64,000 bases of DNA from Orbilia blumenaviensis (Eukaryota; Ascomycota; Orbiliomycetes; Orbiliales; Orbiliaceae): positions 496,001-560,000 of the forward strand of contig JAVHNS010000016.1 in assembly GCA_036872755.1 (NCBI GenBank), given 5' to 3'. This document shows positions 11,749-20,421 of this stretch, piece after piece. Numbering within the stretch: the first letter of the stretch is position 1; each line of letters opens with the position of its first letter. A program made the position numbers and the translations under genes. The notes under the pieces are model-generated. The model was given only the letters and a program-made list of their open reading frames with translations. It was not told the DNA's origin and ran no database searches.

Positions 11749-11982
11749 TCAACCCCTATCCTTCGCTCGTCTGATCTTGTCTATCAAGGAGCTATTTGCC
11801 TCTTTAGTGCGGGATTCTGTGTCCGCCGCTCGCCAAGACGGCCCCTCGACGCGCTGAAAAGGTGGTGTTGAGTGTGTCCATCTGAACTCCCATAGTCTCA
11901 TTTGCGTGTGCACGTCAAATTCGAGGAAATCTGCGGCTGAATCTAAGGCGGGGTAAGGCGGCGGGTGAGCTTTGCAGGGCAT
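11749..11982 (-). CDS. MPC/RIR small-protein family member 4 (77 aa)
   Basis: Starts MPCKAHPPPY, contains RLWEFRWTH in the middle and ends SSLIDKIRRAKDRG. It is the tandem paralogue of the member at 10906-11139, with the same length and conserved ends. The start and end are much better preserved than the middle, which is the family pattern. No secretion signal; function unknown. Confidence 0.62.
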   Translation of the reverse strand: MPCKAHPPPYPALDSAADFLEFDVHTQMRLWEFRWTHSTPPFQRVEGPSWRAADTESRTKEANSSLIDKIRRAKDRG

Positions 11983-14900
11983 CTTTACGATCCTGTGGAC
12001 AGTTAGAGAGGCAAAGCGAAGACTGGGTCGTGTGTTCGAGAGATCAAAAGTGGGAAAACAAATGCCACAAAGGTAGATGGCAGTAGTATAGTCTTAACGT
12101 TATAACTGCATGCTCAGCGGAGCAGCTTGTTGCGAATAAACTGAAAGAAAACTTGTGCACCAAGGATGTCGAGACGAAAAGGAAGTTTTGCAAGGTATCT
12201 GGGGAAGGGAGTAACTCCTTTGGTAGCGCTTCGGCAAAACAGGTTGAGCTTGGTCTCCAACTCGAGCTCTGTCTTCGAATTCTAGTGCGAATACATGCAT
12301 ACATTTAGAGTCGTACAAGGTACTAATTAATATGCAGGTTGAATGATACGGTTTTGAACCTTACTAAACCCAACGGTCTCAAGAGCTGGGACATATCACA
12401 ACCGTGGTAGAATAAATATGCTCGAGTAAGTTTCAAAACAATTTCTGCATGTGCATGCATGCTTTGGTAAATTTAATGGAGAACCAGGCGCACTTGAAAC
12501 TTCCTTTCCAGGTTGCGAAACCTCGATGTTGGCAGCTGGTCGTTGGGTTGGCTGTTCATAATTGATTCGTCAAAAATCGTACAGTGCTAGATATCTAGGA
12601 CTCATGTACAAGAGGACATTTATAATTTTTACCGGTCAAAGCAAAGAGCCTGTCGTAATTTAGCACAATATATTCACATATCAATATTTAGAGGTTGAAT
12701 GTCAGACGTCTAGACTAGACTAAAAGCCCGAAAGCAGTATATTGTTGTAGTGATTTCGCGCAATAACATCTTAACACATACTATTGATTCTAGGAGCTAA
12801 ATTTCCGCGGCTATATATACCTGCTGCATACCTAATCACATCCAATTCGGAGCATTTGACAGTTAAGCCAGGCTCAATTTCGATTTGTCGATATGTTTAA
12901 ATAGAAACTCGAACCCATTATACCACATACCCAACGCACAACGTAACATCTGGTCGGGTTGACGGAATCGTCGATCGATTCCCTTGACGCAAGCTAGCAG
13001 CTAGCTGGCATATTACTCATGTATTGGGACTAATTATCATCATATGGTCGTTATCTACTTAACGTTGGAACTGAGATACGTTCAAAACTCCAAACATTAA
13101 ACTAAGGCCCGTTATTGGTCTCGTTGGCTCGTTATCGATATATCTTGGATTACTCAATATTAATTGCAAGACCCGTGCATTTCCACAACATGTGCAGCTT
13201 AACAGTAAAGGGATCTCTAGCCTGATCCTACTAGGGAAAAGTAATATTCATCTAAGGTTTGTTTAAGTTTACTAGTTGAAGCTATGCAGTTGTAACCAGC
13301 GTTTCAATTGAATAACATGCAGGCAGTATACGTCGGTTCAAGTTTCTGTCGAGCGTTCTTGCCAACTTGAAATTGATGGCGCGCCGGCGGTGATTGCATG
13401 TATATTCTACCCAGCCGCTGCCTAGTTTGTTGAGGGATGTGTTCTTCGTGACTCGGTTTTGCGTATCTACAAATGGGTTTTCCAACATCTTTTAACAGCA
13501 GTGTCCATTCGTATACATTCATATACACGAAACTTAGGTGGCAGAACGTAGCCGGATTAATGAAAACCTTGAATTCCTTCTAGGAACGAGTCTAGATAGG
13601 ACACAAATACGTGTAAAAATACAATAGGAGGAAAAAGAAAGAAGATAAAGAGCAGAAATATATTGATGATGTTCCGTTCGTGATATTGTGAACATCTTGC
13701 AGCGCTATATTACGCTAGTTGTTTGCAAATACAAGTAAGCTGGATGATTAAGGAACGCCGTTATTAGTGTTAAATTATCGAGCTTTCAATGGTACCCATT
13801 ACTATTCAAACGCCGCAAGACCTATAAGAAGTAATGCTATGGTTCTTGGCTATATATATATGTGAAAACCTCATATAAATAGAAACATAAGCCATGCTGT
13901 GTATACGGAGATACAAGACAAGGTAGAGGTACCTGGCGATATATCGATAGGAGACGGGAGTCGTTCCCGATGGGACCATAATAATTAGCCTAGGACACTC
14001 GCGTATTTCATTGCTCGCTTGTTAGATTTTGGGATATTAGATTTGTATATTTTATGGTATCTTAGCTGAATTCGCGAATTATCCGTGGCTAGACTTTCTA
14101 ACGTATATGTGGTTAGGGCGCACCTGAGAATATGCGAACACGGACATTTTGCAACGACTTTAGAAACAGGTTTTCCTGCCTGTCAAAGCACTCTGCTGCC
14201 TTGTTTGGCTATTCCCCCCAATCGACAAAGAGAAATTCCGCTCTGAAGGAATTACGGTTTCGAAATGTCTGGAATGTTGAAGGAATGTGGTTGACGGATG
14301 TGAACTAGGTACCGCACCAGTCCGACCGTGATTTGTTTCCCCAAGCTTAAGGGATCAAGGAACAGGAGCATGACAGTCCACAGAATAGGGAACGGAATCG
14401 AAGTATCTGAGCGATGGGGGGGGGCCGGCTCTCAAGACAATTCGCTACATGCAGGAGCTTTCTAGGGGGAGGCTGTTAGGGGCGGTACCAACCCTATCAC
14501 GCGAGACATTGAGGTGCTTGGGTACCTCTACCCTGTTGATTGCGGGGTGCTTGCGAGCGATTGTTTGGAAACTTGAGATAGAGACCTGCATTTGCGTTTG
14601 ACAAGCATCCCGGAATTACTCGACCGACTACGGTAATGTTGTATAAATAATCTAACAAAGAAATCAACGACTGAGTCCCAGAGGCTTTAAATTTCGGTAT
14701 ACATTCGCTAAGATTTTCTAAGTCACCTGCTAGCCAGCCGGTGGGGGCACCTCCGACCGAGCTGCGAGTTCGAGGAAAGACAAGAAAGGCTGAAAGCAAA
14801 CCTTGTAGGTAGTAATTAATATGGCATCCTAGCATTGCATTTGCGCTCCGGTCGGCATTCCAAGCAGGAGAAACAACAGAAACAAAATGCAACAGCTGTC

Positions 14901-15699
14901 ATATCGGTGATGTTGCGGAACCAACAACTCTACCCCGGCTCTGACATGATCATGAGCTTTAGTTGTCTAACAGTAGGCCGGCCAAAGGTCTGGCTACGAG
15001 GCAGGCTACCACTTACGCACGCGACCTGGGGGATCACTAATTCATGCCCTCCTTGATTCGAGGTTAGAGAACCACCATCTCTTTGTTCCGGGGCTAGACC
15101 AGGTTAATTCCAATGGATCTTTCCTTTCTTTTCCTTTCTGGGACCATAGTTGGCTAGCCAGGGTTCACCAGGCCAGGCTCCTTCAATCCTGGGTGTCGGC
15201 AGCGGGAGTAACCTTCTCAGTCCTACCTGTGTGTTTAATGTGTTATGCAATGGCGTTAACGAATGTAGCACACGAATTCGAAAGCATGCCTGTGTACGAA
15301 TATTCGAATCGGAGGGGGCTGCGCTGCGAATCAGTAGGGATTTATATAATCTTTGGTGATTCCCCCACCGAGTATAGACGTTTCCAGCGTGGATCTCCTG
15401 GGCCTTTGCACTTATAGTTGATTATCTCGTGTGAATCGATCCTACAATTCACCAATCTTTGACATCACATTCCATTAGGTGAAGCCGCTTCCCAGCCGTC
15501 TAACAGCCTCCTGTACTTGTCCCTTGGGCAAAACATAAATCTAAACAACCCCGCTGCAACAGCATCCCCCCATCAGATAGGTTAGATCCACTTATTCATT
15601 TGCCGGATGCTTGATTCCATTCTATATTGCTCAATACTAAAAAATTCTTATCAGGGTCTAGTCGATCTCACACCCCGCAGTCTCACCATACCTACAATA
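11983..15699. other. Long gene-poor AT-rich region
   Basis: About 3.7 kb without a supportable gene. Near 12180 the minus strand reads IPCKTS where a family start would read MPCK, a possible relic with ATG changed to ATA. No C-terminal motif follows, so it is not called. A 131-codon minus-strand ORF at 14497-14892 has no recognisable domain. Several TATATATA runs occur, for example near 13850. Confidence 0.5.
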
Positions 15700-15972
15700 A
15701 TGCCTTGCAGAGCCCACGCCTGGCCTCTTGAAGAGACTGAAAGATGTCTGGAGTACATAGATCGCACCCATGAAATCACACACGGCACTCAAGTAGCATT
15801 TTCGAGACATGCAACAGAGTCCCGATGGTGTCGTCGGATTTCCGAGCATCGAGAGACTGAGGCTAGACGAGATATTTTCAAAAGCTGGAATTATAAACTG
15901 GCTACTGGAACACCGATTATCAAAAAGATCAGAGGGAACACGAGCATAGACACCGCTATCTCTACAAAGTAA
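15700..15972 (+). CDS. MPC/RIR small-protein family member 5 (90 aa)
   Basis: Plus-strand member, MPCRAHAWPL at the start. I chose this ATG rather than the in-frame one at 15607 because of the family start. The middle is rich in His, Arg and Glu (CLEYIDRTHEITHG). The C-terminal motif is TPIIKKIRGNTS, with Lys in place of the usual first Arg, followed by a short tail. There is no signal peptide. Function unknown. With the copy at 3429 it is one of only two members in this orientation. Confidence 0.55.
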   Translation: MPCRAHAWPLEETERCLEYIDRTHEITHGTQVAFSRHATESRWCRRISEHRETEARRDIFKSWNYKLATGTPIIKKIRGNTSIDTAISTK

Positions 15973-16887
15973 CTGGATAGGCATCATCGTCCGGTTGGTG
16001 GAGCGAGAAGTTGGTGGGTGCAGTGATACCTCAAAATCGATCTCCAGGCACAAGGGAACCGGGTTCCTGGGAATTGGAGAATACCCTTACGAAATCCGAT
16101 AGGCATACCTCATCAGGTTTAATATTTTCTCTGTATCGGTTTTATACGAGTTTAAAGCCGCTGTTAGCGGCAGTACGGGAAGTGGATGCACGATTTAATA
16201 TGTATGTTCAATCCCTGTCTCGTCCAATGCTAGCGTGCTACGACGAAAGAAGGCTACTAATATTAGTACAGTCTTGGTGTTCGAAGATATAACACCGTAG
16301 CTCCAAGCTAGTTTACCGACCTGAATTGCCTATCTTTCATGGCTGTGGGGATGCAGATATTTCTTTCGTTTTCGACCTTGTCGCATTGATTGCGATAACT
16401 CGCTCAACAGGGCTAAATGGGGCTATACCTGGCACCTGTTAGAACTTTTACTTCGAGGCTTAAAGCATAATTCTTTATTATAATTAAATACCTAAATAGA
16501 TTTTGGAAAACGAATTCAAATATACGTTCACCCCCCAAACACTAAACATAAGAAACCGAGACCAAGGCTCAAGCTGATTAAGATGCCGCCCTGGAAATCT
16601 GCAGTACTCTCTATTAAGAAAAAAAAAAAAAAGGGTGCTTCATCCATACAGCACAATTATGAGGCGCAAAAACCAAGGGATGCTCGCGCTATGGGTGCAC
16701 TGTGGTGTTTGCACGAGCATACACATGCAGTTATTCACTCACTGCGGCGGCTAGTCTACTCGTTCCTATCCAAATAGCTAGCTCCCATAATTTGTATCCA
16801 TACCCAAGCCAACATAGTCTTGCTTAGATTCCATAAAAGTCGATATCTTCGACCGAGTTGGGATTCCCTGAATCGCCGTATCTAGCG
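15973..16887. other. Intergenic stretch
   Basis: No gene recognised. An A-run of about 14 bases lies at 16620-16633. Small ORFs present show no motif. Confidence 0.45.
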
Positions 16888-17130
16888 CTAACTCGCAGCT
16901 ACTGCTGCCCGAATCCTCTCTACCAAAGACGTAGAACTCGGGCTCGTTGACGAGAATTTCCAAGCTTTAGAGCTCTCCGATATTGCGATTGATCTTTGTT
17001 CGGTTTCCATCCGCTTCCTCGAGCTCACTCGGAAAAAAAATTCAATCTCGATCATGCGACTTAATTCGTATCGCTTGTGCGCGCGATCGTAAAATTGCAG
17101 GAGCTCAGTAGAGGAGGCCTTACAAGGCAT
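16888..17130 (-). CDS. MPC/RIR small-protein family member 6 (80 aa)
   Basis: Starts MPCKASSTELLQF and ends TSLVERIRAAVAAS, a clear family motif right at the stop. The middle holds two charged, helix-like segments (YDRAHKRYELSRM and SRKRMETEQRS). No signal peptide or membrane segment. Function unknown. Confidence 0.6.
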   Translation of the reverse strand: MPCKASSTELLQFYDRAHKRYELSRMIEIEFFFRVSSRKRMETEQRSIAISESSKAWKFSSTSPSSTSLVERIRAAVAAS

Positions 17131-17574
17131 TTGGTGGTACGAGAAACTTTATTGAACCCGATCTGCTGTGCTCTGCCGTGAAATTAAACGTTGATGCGGA
17201 CGTTGAAATTTGCAAGTTTTGGTATTGCAAACTTCGACGCGAGGATGGGTGGACTTGAGAGCGAGTGGCCGAGATGAATGTCGAGGGCTTGAGGCAGGCA
17301 CTAGTAGATTTCGCAGAAACCTAACGAGCAGCAGTAACGTAAACCGCTGTACTTGTGCAGTATAGATGTCGTTTTTGCGAACGTAGAAATACTAGGCCAA
17401 GAATGTGCAGTAACCCAGATCTTGCACAGTTTCGAACATTCAACGTCGGGACGTCAAACAATGAATCGATGGAAGGATGAAAGGTCGGTAACGCACAAGG
17501 ATCTGGTTATTGTAATAGAGAAGGTTGAATTACCACCACCGCCACCGCGACTCGCTTGAGAATGTTTGTCTTAA
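17131..17574. other. Intergenic stretch
   Basis: Nothing supportable seen. It is the spacer between two minus-strand MPC/RIR members. Confidence 0.4.
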
Positions 17575-17835
17575 CTAGAGCTTGGATTCGGACGCCCGCC
17601 GTAATCTCTGAATCAGCGGCTCTGGCGTGCAGTCCTCGCTTGAACTTTGGAGTGTTGCAGATTCTCTTGTCTCCATTTGATATATTTGAGCGACCCTCAG
17701 GATGGCATATTCTTCATTGATCATTTCTTTCATTCTTGCCCACCAAAACGTTTGAGAAGGCTGGAATTGCGGGTAGCTCAGAATACTTCCTTCGTAAAGG
17801 TCGAAGAAAGGATATGCGGTTGCTGTGCAAGGCAT
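17575..17835 (-). CDS. MPC/RIR small-protein family member 7 (86 aa)
   Basis: Starts MPCTATAYPFF and ends PEPLIQRLRRASESKL. The middle contains FWWARMKEMINEE, the aromatic/charged segment typical of the family. A long homopolymer (A on the plus strand, about 17871-17903) lies roughly 40 bases upstream of the start and would read as a T tract in the gene's orientation. Function unknown; no secretion signal. Confidence 0.6.
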   Translation of the reverse strand: MPCTATAYPFFDLYEGSILSYPQFQPSQTFWWARMKEMINEEYAILRVAQIYQMETRESATLQSSSEDCTPEPLIQRLRRASESKL

Positions 17836-17869
17836 TCTTAAGAATTCTTGTGGGCGTGGGTTTGACTTC

Positions 17870-17906
<37 letters not shown>

Positions 17907-18845
17907 GGGAATCAGGTCAACCAGACCTTCCAATTGGGGTCCGCGCCCACTAATATATCAACCACCCTAAAAAATAAAGGCTGAAGGGGAAGATAGGCTG
18001 TTATCAACGGTAGTTTCGATCACGACTCTCATTGGAATGAAGAAGCCACCAACGTCACCCCTACTGCTGTAGCCCGTGCACTGTTCGTTGGCCAATCCTG
18101 CTTCTTGTAATTTGGTTCAGGCCAGGTGGCCTGCTTCTGCAGATGGAGTTCTGGCTGACAGGTACTTCTTGACTTATCTATACTTTCGCGGTCGGGGGCG
18201 GGAAGACCCTGGAATGGCTTCAGGCTTCTCTGAGTCCCCCTACGGCTGAACAAGTACCAAGGATGTATTGATCCACTGACGAGTACGTGTGTGTATAGAC
18301 CGTACGCAATATAGAGATATCAATACGTTTGAAAAGGCGGCCTAATCAACTACTTAGACTTACTTAAGTAGATCTTGATTCTTGAGATCAGAGATGTCTT
18401 CAACCCCAGAAAACAGCCTGGGATCGTCTTCTTATCTACCTAGCTGGGACTCTAATTATCAGCTTTGATAGCTGCTTAAGTAAGGTAGCTGGTTAATGGT
18501 TTGGCTGCGACCAGGTGGGTCCAATGTAACTTTGGGAAAGATTGCAGGGACTAGCCATACGCACCAGCCAGGTTTCCCAACAGCCGGGTTTCTTACCGGA
18601 ATGCATATCCAGACAACCTAGCTGGGCTTTGGATGGCTAGCCGAATGCCGACAAACTTAAACATTCAAACGTCGGGACAATTTAATTTACAAGCAGATGC
18701 ACTGGACTGGGAAACCCGGGAGACCTGTATAGCTGTGGATCTGAATTAACGAATTGTTGGCTTTGGCATACATTTCGGTTAGTTCCTAGCCCAGTGCGAC
18801 ATGGTATTTGATAATATGGATCAAGCCCTAAAGGTCTCAACGTCT
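17836..18845. other. Intergenic stretch with 33-base A-run
   Basis: The A homopolymer at about 17871-17903 is among the longest runs in the window. No gene recognised in the rest. Confidence 0.45.
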
Positions 18846-19053
18846 CTAAGATTTCCGTGTTCGCTCAAGTATAGGCTCTCCAATAGCAAGCCATCGGTAC
18901 CCTTCGTTGGGTAACTAGCATATAGCTTCCAACGAGAGGCTGTAGGTCCCTCATGGATACTATCCTTTTAGCAGAGTCGCATGTCGCCGTCGCGTCAAAA
19001 CGTTTATTGAACGATTCGCCTGCCCGGTCGAATGTCATAGGGTCACAGGGCAT
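18846..19053 (-). pseudogene. MPC/RIR family member 8, probably frameshifted
   Basis: The ORF starts MPCDPMTF and runs 62 codons to a stop at 18865, without the family C-terminal motif. In the neighbouring frame, overlapping the end of this ORF, the sequence reads GEPILERTRKS followed by a stop at 18846. That closely resembles the family ending (PEPLIQRLRR in member 7). The simplest reading is a one-base indel between start and end, so a broken gene. A sequencing error or chance match are alternatives. Confidence 0.4.
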
Positions 19054-19151
19054 ACTAGCTTTCGATTATGGCGCTAGTGCCGAGAACCTGAATCTATTTG
19101 TTCGGTCCCCTGTCCTCGGCCAATTAACTTATCGGGCAATTTTCTCCCCAG

Positions 19152-19418
19152 TTATTGGGTTTTGAATGAATTCTGGGCTTGGTGTATCCTTCCTAACAAC
19201 GAGCCCTTTGGCTGGTCAAACGGCAGGCTGACGTTTGAATCCCAAAACTGCCCACCTAACATGCGGGAACGAAATAGCTGGAGCCCAATGATTCTTCGGA
19301 CAGTGTTATGCACGTGAGTTCTCATGCTCTGCCCCGCAACTCCTTCATGAGATGTGATATATTCGAAACGTAATCGGAAGTGAGGGTCCTTCGGCTCCCC
19401 AAACGGTTGGCAAGGCAT
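19152..19418 (-). CDS. MPC/RIR small-protein family member 9 (88 aa)
   Basis: Starts MPCQPFGEPK and carries GSLLGRIHQAQNSF close to the end. The middle is Arg-rich (HNTVRRIIGLQLFRSRM). A T-run of about 15 bases at 19450-19464 on the plus strand lies just upstream of the start. No signal peptide. Function unknown. Confidence 0.58.
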   Translation of the reverse strand: MPCQPFGEPKDPHFRLRFEYITSHEGVAGQSMRTHVHNTVRRIIGLQLFRSRMLGGQFWDSNVSLPFDQPKGSLLGRIHQAQNSFKTQ

Positions 19419-19745
19419 ATGAGAATGTCGATCGCGGTCAACAGGATGGTTTTTTTTTTTTTTTTCAGATTTTGTGTGGCTCTATATGCGTGCGTGTATG
19501 CATCTGTAGACGGTGTCGCAGGTGCTGAAATTTGAGGTTACTGAGCGGGGTTCGAATGCTCCTGATGGTGTAAATGAGAGGACGCACTAACTACTGTTTG
19601 CTGGCAGATTCACTCAGCTAAGCTAAACTAAGCGAAGAGCGATGGTTATAGCTATCAATCTTGCTTAAAATCGACGGCTGAGGTGAATGTCGGATGTTTC
19701 GTATAACAATATATCAAGCCTCGTTGCAAAATGGGTTGACTGATA
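19419..19745. other. Intergenic stretch with T-run
   Basis: T homopolymer at about 19450-19464. No supportable gene. Confidence 0.4.
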
Positions 19746-20273
19746 CTATGCATGGCGTGCCTTGTCGCCAAGAGGGTTATAAATATTTGGTAATATTGTA
19801 ATACATATCAAGAGATTTCCACTATTATATCGATTCGAACTCCTGACCACAAGGAAGGCTGAAAGCTTTCTGGGACCCGAAAATATGCATGTATGTATGC
19901 AAGAACGGTTTTTTTCTTCACGGTAGAAGAGCAATAGGCAGATTAAATCGAGCTTACCTTGCAAAGCCCGGAAAGAAATACAACATTGCATGATAGAGCG
20001 GATCCCCAATCGCAACCCCGCTTGTGGCAATTGCTGGTTGCCAGCCTCGTCGCCGCTCCGATCGTGCACTGTTAAGGGCGCAAGAAGCCCCCCCCCCCCA
20101 CACACATATATATATACAAGTTGTATATACATAGGCTGAAAATTTTGATGCATGTGCTGGCCGGATTCCATCCAGACTTCTGTTAGAGCCTCAATGTCTT
20201 CAAGGCAAGAGAGTGCCCAGGCGTGAAGAATAATTGGCATTACGTGCGGTAATAGGACGGTTATCTTTGCCAT
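19746..20273 (-). CDS. Putative small gene, unrecognised
   Basis: A 175-codon minus-strand ORF starting MAKITVLLPHVMPIILHAW. It is supported by a palindromic CTTATATAAG at 20295-20304, about 22 bases before its ATG. Inside it, good donor sequences occur: GTATAT after IQL and GTAAGC at 19957. The real product is therefore probably spliced and shorter than the open frame. A hydrophobic N-terminal stretch could be a weak signal. I recognise no family. It sits head to head with the Cys-rich gene at 20422. Confidence 0.3.
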   Translation of the reverse strand: MAKITVLLPHVMPIILHAWALSCLEDIEALTEVWMESGQHMHQNFQPMYIQLVYIYVCGGGGLLAPLTVHDRSGDEAGNQQLPQAGLRLGIRSIMQCCISFRALQGKLDLICLLLFYREEKNRSCIHTCIFSGPRKLSAFLVVRSSNRYNSGNLLICITILPNIYNPLGDKARHA

Positions 20274-20421
20274 CTGTTTTTCTGGAATGAAACTCTTATA
20301 TAAGCCCCGTGGGAGCCCCTTCTAGTTATGCCTTATCCAGACATACCGCCAACAGTGCGATGGAGAGCCAATGTTAGCTGAAACCAATTCTTATCTATGG
20401 TTATAATATAAAACGAACTCA
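20274..20421. promoter_or_regulatory. Short divergent promoter region with palindromic TATA
   Basis: CTTATATAAG at 20295-20304 reads the same on both strands. It stands 22 bases from the minus-strand ATG (20273) and about 118 bases from the plus-strand ATG (20422). If both genes are real they share this 148-base region. Confidence 0.35.

Noticed and set aside
12100..12318. IPCKTS on the minus strand near 12180, a possible MPC-family relic
   Set aside because: The start codon is ATA and no C-terminal motif or family-like middle follows. Too weak to call.
14497..14892. 131-codon minus-strand ORF
   Set aside because: No recognised domain and no family resemblance. Possible but not supportable.
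17871..17903. Long A-run considered as a retroposon poly-A tail
   Set aside because: It sits upstream, not downstream, of the nearby minus-strand ORF, and no target duplication is visible.
19810..19870. GATTCGAACTCC-like sequence resembling a tRNA T-arm on the minus strand
   Set aside because: No matching A box, acceptor stem or anticodon arm could be folded around it.
19957..20040. Plus-strand LPCKARKEIQ followed by MIERIP, resembling both family ends
   Set aside because: Start codon is absent and the two motifs are only about ten residues apart. Probably chance, within a region open on the other strand.
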